A DNA stretch of 64,000 nucleotides from Kribbella jejuensis (GCF_006715085.1 NZ_VFMM01000004.1:62001-126000), one strand, 5' to 3'. Positions 42,913-51,621 are shown, counted from the stretch's first letter. The notes: a model not told the origin generated them from the letters alone. Numbers and translations: made by a program.

Positions 42913-43308
42913 TTATGAGACCACCGCGATCGCGGAGATCTCGATCAGATAGTCGGGATGGGCGAGCTTGCTGACCTCGACCATGGTCGAGGCCGGCAAC
43001 GGTTCGGTGAAATACTGCGCCCGGATCTCGTGGATCTTCGCGAAGTCCTCCATGTTGCGGACGTACACGTCGACCCGGCAGACGTCGTCGAGGGTGCCGC
43101 CGGCCGCCTCGACCGCTGCCTTCACGTTCTCGCACACCTGCCGGGTCTGCTCCCGGACGTCCCCGACGCCGGCGATACTGCCGTCCGGCCGGCGCGCGGT
43201 CATCCCGGAGACGAACACCAGCCGCCCGGTCGCCTCGATCGTGGTCGCCTGCGAGAACACCCCGTTCGGGCTCCGCAGCGCATCGGTGGAAACCTGTGTC
43301 TTCGGCAT
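42913..43308 (-). CDS. RidA/YjgF-family (imine deaminase-like) protein
   Basis: 131-residue RidA-fold protein. V-S-G-M-T-A, V-C-E-N-V-K-A-A-V-E-A-A-G-G and the strand with catalytic-type Arg (C-R-V-D-V-Y-V) are present, then M-V-E-V-S near the C-terminus. RidA members deaminate reactive enamines, and some act as 2-aminomuconate deaminases, which fits this operon if the substrate contains nitrogen. ATG 43308 shares one base with the dehydrogenase stop (TGATG). Confidence 0.9.
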   Translation of the reverse strand: MPKTQVSTDALRSPNGVFSQATTIEATGRLVFVSGMTARRPDGSIAGVGDVREQTRQVCENVKAAVEAAGGTLDDVCRVDVYVRNMEDFAKIHEIRAQYFTEPLPASTMVEVSKLAHPDYLIEISAIAVVS

Positions 43309-44396
43309 CAGCTCAGCACCCCTCCCGCCGGTACGACGACGCCGACCGCCCGCGCGGCGGCCAGCAGCCCGTCGAGTCCCGACCTCTCGATCAGTACGCC
43401 GTTGCGCCGTTGCTGCGCGGCCCGTTCGGCCTCGATCTCGCCCGGCAGGTACAGCCGGTTCACGCCCGGCGCGGTCGCGCTCCCCCGGACCCGGGCGGCC
43501 AGCCCGGACGACCGGCGGCGGAAGTCCTCCACGCCGCCCATCAACTCCGGGTCGATCGCGAGGAACAGGTGGGCGCAGTCGTTCGGGCGGTCGGGCTCCC
43601 GGTACAGCGGGCGGACCTGGTCGCCCCAGCCGCCACCGCTGAGTACGCCGGTGAGCACGTCGACCATCAGGGCCAGCCCGAAGCCCTTGTGTCCCGCGGC
43701 CGGCAGCAGCATGCCCAGGACGGCCTCGTCCGGGTCGGTGGTCGGCGTACCGTTCTGGTCCGTCGCCCAGGTGTCCGGGATCGGCCGCCCGGCCGACGCC
43801 GCCAACCGGATCTTGCCCAGGGCAACGGCAGACAAGGCCATGTCCAGCACCATCTCGACGCCACCCGTGGTCGGTACGGCGATCGCGAGCGGATTGTTGC
43901 CGACCAGCCGCTCGGCGCCGCCGGGGGCGGGCATCAACGGCGTGGTGTTCGACATCGCGATCCCGATGCATCCGGCCTCGCCCGCCTGCATCGCCCAGCG
44001 GCTGGCGGCGCCGAAGTGGTGCGCGTTACGGACCGACACGATGCCGATCCCGTGCCGCCCGGCGCGCTCGATCGCGTGCCCCATCGCCTGCGGGCTGGAC
44101 AGTTGCCCCATCCCGCCGCGGGCGTCGACGACCATCGCGGCGCCGGCGTCGAACAGGACGTCGAGCTCGCGTTCCCGGGTGACACCGCCGGCGTTCAGGC
44201 GTTCGACGTACATCGGGACCAGCATCACGCCGTGCGAACTGACGCCGCGCAGGTCCGCCTCGACCAGCGCGGCGGCGATCTCGGCCGCGTCGGCGGAGTC
44301 GAACCCGACCGCGGTGAACACAGCGGCCACGGTGGCTTCCAGCCACTCCGGCCGCACCAGAACACGACGATCCGCATCGGAGGCCTGAGCGGTCAT
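43308..44396 (-). CDS. Malate/L-lactate dehydrogenase-family oxidoreductase (Ldh_2)
   Basis: 362-residue member of the Ldh_2 (PF02615) family, unrelated to classic LDH and including ureidoglycolate, malate, and imine reductase-like enzymes. S-S-H-G-V-M-L-V-P near residue 53, N-A-H-H-F-G-A-A near 120 and G-H-K-G-F-G-L-A-L-M near 227 are family signatures. ATG 44396 overlaps the permease stop by ATGA; the open frame upstream is shadow. Likely NAD(P)-dependent reduction or oxidation of a 2-keto or 2-imino acid, the latter consistent with the adjacent RidA. Confidence 0.9.
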   Translation of the reverse strand: MTAQASDADRRVLVRPEWLEATVAAVFTAVGFDSADAAEIAAALVEADLRGVSSHGVMLVPMYVERLNAGGVTRERELDVLFDAGAAMVVDARGGMGQLSSPQAMGHAIERAGRHGIGIVSVRNAHHFGAASRWAMQAGEAGCIGIAMSNTTPLMPAPGGAERLVGNNPLAIAVPTTGGVEMVLDMALSAVALGKIRLAASAGRPIPDTWATDQNGTPTTDPDEAVLGMLLPAAGHKGFGLALMVDVLTGVLSGGGWGDQVRPLYREPDRPNDCAHLFLAIDPELMGGVEDFRRRSSGLAARVRGSATAPGVNRLYLPGEIEAERAAQQRRNGVLIERSGLDGLLAAARAVGVVVPAGGVLS

Positions 44397-45172
44397 CGCT
44401 TCTCCTGGGCCCAGGGAAGGAGCAGGTGCTCCAGCAGTGCCAGTGTGTAGAAGAGCACGATGCTCATCACGCTCAGCAGGGTGATCGCGGCGAACGCCAG
44501 CGTGGTGTCGGCGCTCGCGCCGGACTGCTGGATGACGTACCCGAGACCCTTGGTGGCGCCAACGAACTCGGAGATCACCGAGCCGATCACCGCGAGCGAG
44601 ATCGCCACCTTGAACCCGGTGAAGATCTGCGGCATCGCGTACCGAAGCCGGAGCTTGAAGAACTCCTGCGCCCGGCTCGCGTTCAGCGACCGCATCAGCT
44701 CGACCAGCTCGGTCGGCGTCGATTTCATCCCCTGCGCGGTCGAGATGACGATCGGGAAGAAGCACATCAGCAGCACCATCACGACCTTCGGCCACTGCCC
44801 GAAGCCCATCCAGATCACCAGCAGCGGCGCGACCGCCACCTTCGGGATCGAGTTCACCATCAGCAGTAGCGGGTACACGAGCCGCTCGAGGATCACCGAG
44901 CGGACGATGACCAGCGCGATCGGTACGCCGATCACGATCGCCAGCACGAACCCCTCGAGGGTCTCGAGCAGCGACGTACCGGTGTGCGCCAGCAACTCGC
45001 CGGGCTGGTCGAAGAGCTTGACCACCACGTCCCACGGCGTCGGGAGCAGGTACGGCTGGATCGAGAACACAATCGTCGCGCCCCACCACAGCCCGATCGC
45101 CGCGGCCAGGCCGATGACGGGCAGCAGGACGGCGGCCGCCGGAGACGTGGTCAGCCAGGACTTCCGCTTCAT
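44393..45172 (-). CDS. ABC transporter permease (NitT/TauT/SsuC type)
   Basis: 259-residue inner-membrane permease with about six helices. The EAA-like cytoplasmic loop is seen as S-A-x-E/R ... L-N-A-S-R-A-Q-E-F-F-K-L-R-L-R-Y-A-M-P near residue 160. It pairs with the ATPase at 45169 (ATGA overlap) and the lipoprotein at 46006 as an importer of a small organic anion. It resembles nitrate/sulfonate/taurine systems by sequence pattern only. Confidence 0.92.
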   Translation of the reverse strand: MKRKSWLTTSPAAAVLLPVIGLAAAIGLWWGATIVFSIQPYLLPTPWDVVVKLFDQPGELLAHTGTSLLETLEGFVLAIVIGVPIALVIVRSVILERLVYPLLLMVNSIPKVAVAPLLVIWMGFGQWPKVVMVLLMCFFPIVISTAQGMKSTPTELVELMRSLNASRAQEFFKLRLRYAMPQIFTGFKVAISLAVIGSVISEFVGATKGLGYVIQQSGASADTTLAFAAITLLSVMSIVLFYTLALLEHLLLPWAQEKR

Positions 45173-45978
45173 CGGGCGCGCACCTCGTCCACCGGACGTC
45201 CGTCCGGCGCGGCCGGCGGCTCCTTCTCGGCCAGCAGCGCGTGCAACCGGCCGCTGATCTCGGCCACCTCGGTGAGGTGCGCGTTCTGGCCGAGACTACG
45301 TGGCCGCGGGATGTCGATGTCGACGACCTCCCGCATCCGGCCCGGCCGCGGCGTCAGCACGACCACCCGGTCGGCGAGCACCACGGCCTCCTCGATCGAG
45401 TGCGTGACGAACACGATCGTGGTCGACAGTTCCATCTTGATCCGTTGCAGCTCCTCGGACAGCTCGGTCCGGGTGAGCGCGTCGAGCGCGGAGAACGGCT
45501 CGTCCATCAGCATCACCTGCGGGTCGCGGATCAGCGACCGGCACAGCGACACCCGTTGCTGCATACCGCCGGACAGTTCATGCGGAAGGCGGCGTTCGAA
45601 CCCCTGCAGCCCGACCAGCTCGAGCAACTGGTGGGCACGGTCCCGGTACGACGCCTTGTCGCGCGTTCCCCGGTCGATCTCGACCGGGAGCATCACGTTG
45701 GACAACACCGAACGCCACGGCAGCAGGGCCGGCCGCTGGAACATGAACGAGACGTCCCGGCGTGGTCCGGTGACGGGTTCCCCCGCCACCTGGACCGCGC
45801 CGGACGTGGGCGGGAGCAGTCCCGCGATCAGCCGGAGCAGCGTGGACTTGCCGCAGCCGGACCGGCCGATCAGCGTGACGAACTCACCGCCGCGAACGTG
45901 CAGGTCGATCTTCTCGAGGGCGGTCACCCGGCCCTCGCGTCCGTCGAAGACCTGCCCCACACCGTCCAGGCGAATCAT
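45169..45978 (-). CDS. ABC transporter ATPase (NitT/TauT/SsuB type)
   Basis: 269-residue nucleotide-binding subunit. Walker A G-R-S-G-C-G-K-S-T-L near residue 38, Q-loop F-Q-R, signature L-S-G-G-M-Q-Q-R near 140, Walker B V-M-L-M-D-E-P-F near 160 and switch His in V-T-H-S are all intact. It shares stop/start overlap with the permease and lies 27 bp after the binding protein gene. Confidence 0.95.
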   Translation of the reverse strand: MIRLDGVGQVFDGREGRVTALEKIDLHVRGGEFVTLIGRSGCGKSTLLRLIAGLLPPTSGAVQVAGEPVTGPRRDVSFMFQRPALLPWRSVLSNVMLPVEIDRGTRDKASYRDRAHQLLELVGLQGFERRLPHELSGGMQQRVSLCRSLIRDPQVMLMDEPFSALDALTRTELSEELQRIKMELSTTIVFVTHSIEEAVVLADRVVVLTPRPGRMREVVDIDIPRPRSLGQNAHLTEVAEISGRLHALLAEKEPPAAPDGRPVDEVRAR

Positions 45979-46005
45979 CCGGTTCCAGTACTCCTTAGCG
46001 CTACG

Positions 46006-47028
46006 TCAGCTCTTCGGGGCCAGGCTCATCGTCACCAGGTCGTCCGGCGTGATGGAGCCCATCGGGATGTTCGACTCCTTCAGCAGCGAGATGACCTTCT
46101 GGACCCGCTCCTGGGTGACGTCGCCGAGCGGGCCGTCGAAGCCCTTCGGCTTGATGTAGCCCTGCATGATCTGGAGTTCCTTGGTGGCGACGTCCAGGTC
46201 GGTGTCCGGTACGTACTTCTTCAGGATCGCGGCCGCCGCGGCCGGGTCGTCCAGGGTGTCCTGCAGACCCTTGAGCAGCGCGTTGGTGAACTTCTTCACC
46301 TGGTCCGGGTGGTCCTTGGCCAGGTCCGACCGGGTGATGATCGTGTTCCCGTACAGGTCCGGGAGCTTGTCGCCGTACGGCAGCGTGATCACCTTGCGGT
46401 GCTTCTCCTTGTCGGCCTTCGCGATCAGCGGCTCGCCGACCACGAACTGGCCGATCCCCTGCACCTTGCCCGACGCCAGCAGGGTCGGCAGACCCGGCGG
46501 CGGCGACGGCAGGAAGGTGACCGACTTCGGGTCGATCCCGACCGCCTTGGCGTAGACCGGGAACATCACCGTGTTGGTGGAACCCGGCTGGTCGCCGATC
46601 GTCTTGCCCGGCAGGTCCTGCGGCGAGTTGATGCCGAGGCCCTCCAGCGACATGATCGCGGCCATCGACCGCTGGTGGATCATGCCGACCGACGTGACCG
46701 GGAGCTTCTGCTTGGCGAGGGTGATCGCGAACGCGGTGAAGTCGCCGATGCCGTAGTCGGCCTGACCGCCGGCCACCAGCTTCATCACGTCGACCGTTCC
46801 GCTGCCGGGCGTGATCTTGACGTCGAAGCCGGCGTCCTTGAAGTAGCCCTTGTCCAGCGCGACATACGCGTACGCCTCGCGACCGAAGGTGTTGAACGAC
46901 GTCAGGTAGCTGACCTTCTGCAACCCGTTGTCGCCGCCCGACGCCTTGTCGTCGCCGCCTCCGCACGCACTCACCATGGCGAGCCCCAGGACCGCCATCA
47001 GGGCGATGACGGAACGCCTCAACCTCAT
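46006..47028 (-). CDS. ABC transporter substrate-binding lipoprotein (NMT1/THI5-like)
   Basis: 340-residue solute-binding protein with a lipoprotein signal: basic start, hydrophobic core, lipobox V-S-A-C with Cys22. The mature part has the NMT1/SsuA fold pattern, including F-N-T-F-G-R-E-A-Y-A-Y, G-G-Q-A-D-Y-G-I-G-D and G-K-T-I-G-D-Q-P-G-S-T. Members bind pyrimidine precursors, sulfonates, nitrate or aromatic acids. As first gene of an operon with aromatic-type catabolic enzymes, its ligand is probably the pathway substrate. The palindrome at 47050 lies 22 bp before the ATG. Confidence 0.93.
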   Translation of the reverse strand: MRLRRSVIALMAVLGLAMVSACGGGDDKASGGDNGLQKVSYLTSFNTFGREAYAYVALDKGYFKDAGFDVKITPGSGTVDVMKLVAGGQADYGIGDFTAFAITLAKQKLPVTSVGMIHQRSMAAIMSLEGLGINSPQDLPGKTIGDQPGSTNTVMFPVYAKAVGIDPKSVTFLPSPPPGLPTLLASGKVQGIGQFVVGEPLIAKADKEKHRKVITLPYGDKLPDLYGNTIITRSDLAKDHPDQVKKFTNALLKGLQDTLDDPAAAAAILKKYVPDTDLDVATKELQIMQGYIKPKGFDGPLGDVTQERVQKVISLLKESNIPMGSITPDDLVTMSLAPKS

Positions 47029-47378
47029 ATCGACCTCTCTCGTCCCGATATTTGATCAAACATCAAATGCAGAAAGCTGGTCAATCCGTCCGCCGGGACT
47101 TCACGGGGTCTTAACGTCCGCCGCACGGGTCCTCGCAGTCGTTTGCCTGCCACCTGTCCTGGAGCTTCCCCATACCTGTCCGTAACCGGACGGGCACCCG
47201 CCCCGACCACAGACCGTACCTGCCTGAGCAGCAGATCGCGACGCCCGCGACGGCCGAACCGGGCGTGCACGCGTCAAATTTGCGTAAACCCTCAACTTTC
47301 CGGTGACCGAGCCCACATTCGGCTCCGCTCACCCGGCGGAGGGAGGTCAGGCCGTGCCGACTTTGACAGGATGTATCC
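47029..47378. other. Divergent intergenic region (350 bp)
   Basis: No gene is supported. Near its left end lies the ATTTGAT palindrome of the catabolic operon. Near its right end, before the histidine kinase, are a small GAGCC/GGCTC hairpin (about 47309-47326), a GGAGGGAGG run and a TTGACA at about 47361. The middle shows nothing I can assign. Confidence 0.5.
47050..47068. promoter_or_regulatory. Perfect palindrome, candidate GntR operator
   Basis: ATTTGAT-CAAAC-ATCAAAT is a perfect 7-bp inverted repeat with a 5-bp spacer, strikingly AT-rich in this DNA. It sits 22-40 bp before the first gene of the catabolic operon. A related TTTGATATCTGATCA stretch lies at about 37732-37746 before the MDR gene. 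Control by one or both operon GntR proteins is inferred. Confidence 0.6.
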
Positions 47379-48647
47379 GTGCGGGTGATCGGTCAGCTCT
47401 GGCGTACCTCGACGTACCTGCGCTGGGTGTACCTGCTGCTCGGCGCCGCCTTGGTGCTGGCGTTCATGCTGGTCGACAGCGCGCTCGGCGCGGTGGTCTC
47501 GGACCTGGAACTGCCGAACGTTGCCACCGGCATCCTCTGGGTCGTGCTCGGCCTGGTGCCGCCGGTCGCGCTCGGGCTGCTGCCCGCGGTCCGCGAGGTC
47601 CAGGGCATCGCCGTCGAGTCGTTGCTCGCGGTCCGCTTCGAGGAGCGGCCGCTCGGCCCGTCCCGGACCTGGGCGCAACGACGGCGTACGACGGTGTGGT
47701 TCTGCCTGCACCTGTTGGCCGGTGGCGTGGTCGGCGTGCTCAGCACGATCGTGTTCGGCCTCGGTGCGATCTGGCTCGCGGCGCCGTTCCGCTCCCCCGG
47801 CGCGCGCGACGTCGTACCGGGCTGGAAGTACCAGGTGCGCGGCAACTGGACCGATCTGTGGATGCCGGTGGCGGCGATCGCCGGACTGGCCGCGCTCTTC
47901 CTGCTGTCGTCCGCGGTCGGCGCGCTGCTCGCGTACCTGGCACCCCGCGTCCTCGGGCCGACCGCCGCGGAACGGATCGAGCTGCTCGAGAAGCAGACCG
48001 CAACGCTTGCCGAACGCAACCGTCTCGCGCGCGAGCTGCATGACAGCGTCGGGCATGCGCTCAGCCTGGTCACCATTCAGGCCGCCGCCGCGCGACGAGT
48101 GCTCGCCAGCGACCCGGAGTTCGCCGAGACCGCGCTGGCCGCGATGGAGACGTCCGCGCGGGCAGCCCTCGCGGACCTCGATCACGTCCTCGGCCTGCTC
48201 CGCGACGATCGCCGCCCGGGCGCCCGGACGGCACCGCAGGCAACGCTCGGCGGCCTGGACCGGCTCGTCGAGGCCACCCGCGCGGGCGGCATCAGCGTCG
48301 AGGTCGAGCGCACGGGCGACCTCGAGCAACTGCCGGCCGCGGTCTCCCGCGAGGCGTACCGGATCGTGCAGGAGGGTCTGACCAACGCGATCCGGCACGC
48401 GGGCCGCCCGCCCGGCGAGCTCGCCGTACAGCTGTCGATCTGTTTGGACACGTCCGGCCTGCGGCTGTCGGTGACGAACCCGGTCAGCGGCAGGTCCGAC
48501 CACTCAGGAGGCGGCCGCGGCGTGGCCGGGATCCGTGAAAGAGTCGCCGTACTGGAGGGCTCCGTCGACGCGGGCCCGATCAACCTCCCGGACGGCCCGG
48601 GCTGGCAACTCGCCGTACAACTGCCGGTGAGCATGACGAGGGGATGA
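47379..48647 (+). CDS. Sensor histidine kinase (NarL-type two-component system)
   Basis: 422-residue membrane sensor kinase of the HisKA_3 family. Four hydrophobic segments lie in the first 190 residues, then a coiled coil and the phosphoacceptor His221 in L-A-R-E-L-H-D-S-V-G-H-A-L. The ATPase domain shows N box Q-E-G-L-T-N-A-I-R-H-A and G-R-G-V-A-G-I-R-E-R. GTG start at 47379. The stop lies one base before the response regulator start. Stimulus unknown; no large outer sensing domain is seen, so it may sense the membrane or a partner. Confidence 0.93.
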   Translation: MRVIGQLWRTSTYLRWVYLLLGAALVLAFMLVDSALGAVVSDLELPNVATGILWVVLGLVPPVALGLLPAVREVQGIAVESLLAVRFEERPLGPSRTWAQRRRTTVWFCLHLLAGGVVGVLSTIVFGLGAIWLAAPFRSPGARDVVPGWKYQVRGNWTDLWMPVAAIAGLAALFLLSSAVGALLAYLAPRVLGPTAAERIELLEKQTATLAERNRLARELHDSVGHALSLVTIQAAAARRVLASDPEFAETALAAMETSARAALADLDHVLGLLRDDRRPGARTAPQATLGGLDRLVEATRAGGISVEVERTGDLEQLPAAVSREAYRIVQEGLTNAIRHAGRPPGELAVQLSICLDTSGLRLSVTNPVSGRSDHSGGGRGVAGIRERVAVLEGSVDAGPINLPDGPGWQLAVQLPVSMTRG

Positions 48648-48648
48648 C

Positions 48649-49299
48649 ATGAGCCTGTCCGTGGTCGTCGTCGACGACGAACCGCTGATTCGCAGTGGGT
48701 TGCGCGCGATCATCAACGCCGAGGAGGACCTGACCGTCGTCGGCGAGGCCGGTGACGGCGCGGAGGTGCTCCCGCTGGTACGTCGTACCCGGGCGGACGT
48801 CGTACTGATGGATGTCCGGATGCCCGCGGTGGACGGGATCCAGGCGACCCGCTTGCTGCTCGACAACCTCGCCCCGGCACCGCGGGTGCTGGTCGTCACC
48901 ACCTTCGAGAACGACGACTACGTGTACGACGCGCTGCGCGCCGGCGCGTCCGGGTTCCTGTTGAAGCGGACTCCGCCGGACGACATCATCGCGGCGATCC
49001 GAACCGTCGCGCGGAGCGAGTCGCTGCTGTTCCCGGAGGCGATCCGCACACTTGCCCTCGCCCATGTGGGTACGCCGGCGCCGACCGGGCTCGACCAGTA
49101 CCAGCTGACCGAGCGCGAGCAGGAAGTACTGCGGCTGATGGCCCGCGGACTGTCCAACGCCGAGATCGCGGCCGAACTGATCCTCGGCCTGCAGACCGTG
49201 AAGACACACGTCGCCAACGTGCTGTCGAAGCTGAACGCGCGAGACCGCACCCAGGCCGTGATCCGCGCCTACGAGTCAGGCTTCGTGCCGCTGCATTAG
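48649..49299 (+). CDS. LuxR/NarL-type response regulator
   Basis: 216-residue response regulator. Receiver: acidic D-D-E at residues 9-11, phospho-Asp55 in V-L-M-D-V-R-M-P, Thr in V-V-T-T-F, Lys in F-L-L-K-R. The C-terminal LuxR HTH runs about 149-205 (L-T-E-R-E-Q-E-V-L-R-L-M-A-R-G-L-S-N-A-E-I-A). It is encoded directly after the kinase at 47379. Targets not visible here. Confidence 0.95.
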   Translation: MSLSVVVVDDEPLIRSGLRAIINAEEDLTVVGEAGDGAEVLPLVRRTRADVVLMDVRMPAVDGIQATRLLLDNLAPAPRVLVVTTFENDDYVYDALRAGASGFLLKRTPPDDIIAAIRTVARSESLLFPEAIRTLALAHVGTPAPTGLDQYQLTEREQEVLRLMARGLSNAEIAAELILGLQTVKTHVANVLSKLNARDRTQAVIRAYESGFVPLH

Positions 49300-49302
49300 G
49301 CG

Positions 49303-49851
49303 CTAGGTATCGGCGGGGTCGTCCGCTTCCGCGAGAACGCACGCGTTGTGCAGCGGATCGATGGCGTTGGCCTTCATCGCCAGCCGCTGCAGCAGCATCC
49401 GGAAGCTGGCGCGCTCCGACTCGTCCAGGATGCCGAGCATGTGGTCCTCGGTCGCCCGCAGCTTCCGCTCCAGATCACAGAGCGCCTCGATCCCCTGCTC
49501 GGTCGGCGCGATCAGCCGGGCCCGCCGGTCGGCCGGGTCGGGCCGGCGCTGCACGAGGCCCGCCTTCTCCAGGTCGTCCAGCAGGTACGTCATCACGGTC
49601 CGGTCGACGCCGAGCTGCGCAGCCAGGTCGAGCTGCCGCTTCGGGCCCTCGGAGTTCGTCGTCGCGAGCACCTGATACCCACGGGGGCCGCCGGGCAGGC
49701 CCTCGAGCGCCGCCCCGGAGGCCTTCACGTACTGCCGGAAGACCACGCCCAGGGCCCAGCCGAGGTCAGCCTCCACCGGCACACCGCTGGCGGCCTGCGG
49801 CTCGACTCCGCGGGCAGCACGGGTCGCGACGTCGGGCGAGGGACTGGACAT
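49303..49851 (-). CDS. MarR-family regulator
   Basis: 182-residue MarR protein. The winged helix spans roughly 60-125: L-D-L-A-A-Q-L-G-V-D-R-T-V-M-T-Y-L-L-D-D-L-E-K-A and the wing P-D-P-A-D-R-R-A-R-L-I. No redox-type cysteine lies near the N-terminus (one Cys in the dimer helix, one near the C-terminus). It is divergent from the azoreductase across 124 bp that hold a direct repeat, the standard layout of a quinone- or electrophile-sensing MarR/AzoR pair. Converges on the response regulator with 3 bp between. Confidence 0.92.
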   Translation of the reverse strand: MSSPSPDVATRAARGVEPQAASGVPVEADLGWALGVVFRQYVKASGAALEGLPGGPRGYQVLATTNSEGPKRQLDLAAQLGVDRTVMTYLLDDLEKAGLVQRRPDPADRRARLIAPTEQGIEALCDLERKLRATEDHMLGILDESERASFRMLLQRLAMKANAIDPLHNACVLAEADDPADT

Positions 49852-49881
49852 GTCCCCATCCTACGTGGCGTACGCCACCCG

Positions 49882-49909
49882 GAATACGTTCTGACTTGAA
49901 TATGTTCTG
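49882..49909. promoter_or_regulatory. Direct repeat, candidate MarR operator
   Basis: GAATACGTTCTG and GAATATGTTCTG are separated by 4 bp, with starts 16 bp apart, in the gap between marR and the azoreductase gene. The second copy overlaps a possible -35 (TTGAAT) with a TTATCT -10 16 bp downstream, reading toward the azoreductase. Confidence 0.6.
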
Positions 49910-49975
49910 CTACACAGATTATCTTCGGAACAGCTCAACCGAGCTCGCCCCCTCAACTGATGGAGACAGACAGCT

Positions 49976-50644
49976 ATGAGCACCCTGCTACGGGTCGACG
50001 CCAGCATCCGGCTGGACGGTTCGGTGTCCCGCGCGCTCGCGGACAGCGCGGAGGCCGCCTGGAAGGCGGAGCACCCGGACGGTGTCGTGGTACGGCGTGA
50101 CCTCGGACAGCACCCGCTGCCCGCAACCCTGTGGCCGACGCTGGCCGCGGCCCAGGTGGGCCAGGAGCCGGTCGCCGATTCCGACCGGATGCCGCTCGCG
50201 GACGCCCAGGCGCTCGCCGACGAGCTCAAGGCCGAGATCGTCAGCGCGGACGCGGTCCTGCTCGCGGTACCGATGTACAACTACGGCATCGCGCAGAACG
50301 TGAAGACCTGGATCGACGTACTGGTGATCGACAAGGACCTCGCCTTCGGGTCGCGCCCGCTCGTCGGCCGGCCGGCCATCTTCGCGATCGCCCGCGGTGG
50401 CGGCTACGGCCCGGGTTCGCCGAAGCACGGCTGGGACCACGCCACGCCGTACCTGGAGCGGATCTTCGGGGACGTCTTCGGTATGAACCTCCGAACCGCC
50501 GCGGCCGAGCTCACCCTGGCGCCGGTCACCCCGGGCATGGAGGAGCTGATCGAGGCGTCCAAGGTGTCCGAGTCCGAGGCACACGTCGAGGCCGAGACGC
50601 ACGGCACCGTCGTCGCCCGCGAACTGATCGGCAAGGCGGCCTGA
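49976..50644 (+). CDS. azoR: FMN-dependent NADH-azoreductase/quinone reductase
   Basis: 222-residue flavodoxin-like AzoR-family reductase. The FMN site is seen in L-R-V-D-A-S-I-R-L-D-G-S-V-S-R near residues 5-19, V-P-M-Y-N-Y-G-I-A near 99 and G-G-G-Y-G-P-G near 140. It reduces quinones and azo compounds by a two-electron route, protecting from electrophiles. ATG start. Opposite the MarR gene, which probably represses it. The symbol reflects family only. Confidence 0.9.
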   Translation: MSTLLRVDASIRLDGSVSRALADSAEAAWKAEHPDGVVVRRDLGQHPLPATLWPTLAAAQVGQEPVADSDRMPLADAQALADELKAEIVSADAVLLAVPMYNYGIAQNVKTWIDVLVIDKDLAFGSRPLVGRPAIFAIARGGGYGPGSPKHGWDHATPYLERIFGDVFGMNLRTAAAELTLAPVTPGMEELIEASKVSESEAHVEAETHGTVVARELIGKAA

Positions 50645-50714
50645 CAGCACTGATCTGACAGGCTGATCCAACAGGGCTGATGGACAGCTCAGTGGTGCCG
50701 AGCTCGAGCCGGCA

Positions 50715-51617
50715 TCACCGCGCCTGCCAGGTCGACAACGTCACGGACAACGTGACGACCGACGGCTCCGGGAGCGCGGCGATCTGTTGCAGCAGTTCGC
50801 GGTAGTCCAGGTGCCGGGCGCTCGGCGTCATCAGCACCAGTTGCTCCACCGCGGTCCGGTCCAGCGTCATCGTCTCCTCGATCACCTCACCGCCTGTCCG
50901 TTCGAACTCGCCGCTGAGCGAGTCCTGCAGGCGGCGTTCCTTCTCCTCGTCGACGCTCACCATCCCGAGTACGTCGACCAGCTCGGCCAGGTGCTGCTGG
51001 TTCGGAGTGACCACGAGCAGCCGGCCGCCCGGCGCGAGGATCCGCGCCATCTCCTTCGCGTTGCGCGGAGCGAACACGTTCAGCAGCACCTGGGCCGAAT
51101 CGTCGATGATCGGCAGTTCCCGCCACGCGTCGCAGACGACCGACGCGATCCGCGGGTCCAGCTTCGCCGCGCGGCGGGCGGCGTACTTCGACACGTCCAG
51201 GGCGATCCCGCGCCGGTGTTCCGACGCACCGAGGACTCCGGCGAGGTAGTAGCCGGTACCGGCGCCGACCTCGACTACCAGGTCGTCCACGCCAAGGCCG
51301 GCCTCCAGTTGGGTTCCGGTTTCAGTCGCGGTTTCGGTCCCGGGTTCTGTCCCGGGTCCGGCGCCGAGTTCTGCCTCGAGGATCAGCGCGTCCCGGATCG
51401 CGGCGTAGTGGCCGGTACCGAGGAAGACCGTGCGGGCGCCGACCATCGCGGCCGAGTCACCCTCGATCCCGTTCGACGCCGCGGGCATCAGGTTCAGGTA
51501 GCCCTGCTTGGCCAGGTCGTAGGCGTGTCCTTGCGCGCACCTCGCCGTTCGGCCGTCCAGAGCGAGCCGGTCCGCGCAGGCCGGGCAACGCAGTACGGTG
51601 ACGAGGTCTGGTTTCAC
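50715..51617 (-). CDS. RlmA/TlrB-type 23S rRNA (guanine-N1)-methyltransferase homologue
   Basis: 300-residue protein. An N-terminal zinc finger (L-R-C-P-A-C ... C-A-Q-G-H at about 10-30) followed by the Q-G-Y-L-N-L-M motif is typical of RlmA(I/II) and macrolide-resistance TlrB enzymes. SAM motif V-E-V-G-A-G-T-G-Y-Y near 115. A low-complexity insert rich in Gly, Thr and Glu (about 85-107) lies just before motif I. Whether it confers macrolide resistance or is a housekeeping enzyme cannot be decided. GTG start at 51617. Confidence 0.87.
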   Translation of the reverse strand: MKPDLVTVLRCPACADRLALDGRTARCAQGHAYDLAKQGYLNLMPAASNGIEGDSAAMVGARTVFLGTGHYAAIRDALILEAELGAGPGTEPGTETATETGTQLEAGLGVDDLVVEVGAGTGYYLAGVLGASEHRRGIALDVSKYAARRAAKLDPRIASVVCDAWRELPIIDDSAQVLLNVFAPRNAKEMARILAPGGRLLVVTPNQQHLAELVDVLGMVSVDEEKERRLQDSLSGEFERTGGEVIEETMTLDRTAVEQLVLMTPSARHLDYRELLQQIAALPEPSVVTLSVTLSTWQAR

Positions 51618-51621
51618 CTGC

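Noticed and set aside
47101..47332. Short open frames in the gap before the histidine kinase
   Set aside because: No SD, no conserved pattern, and several overlap in both strands; treated as non-coding.
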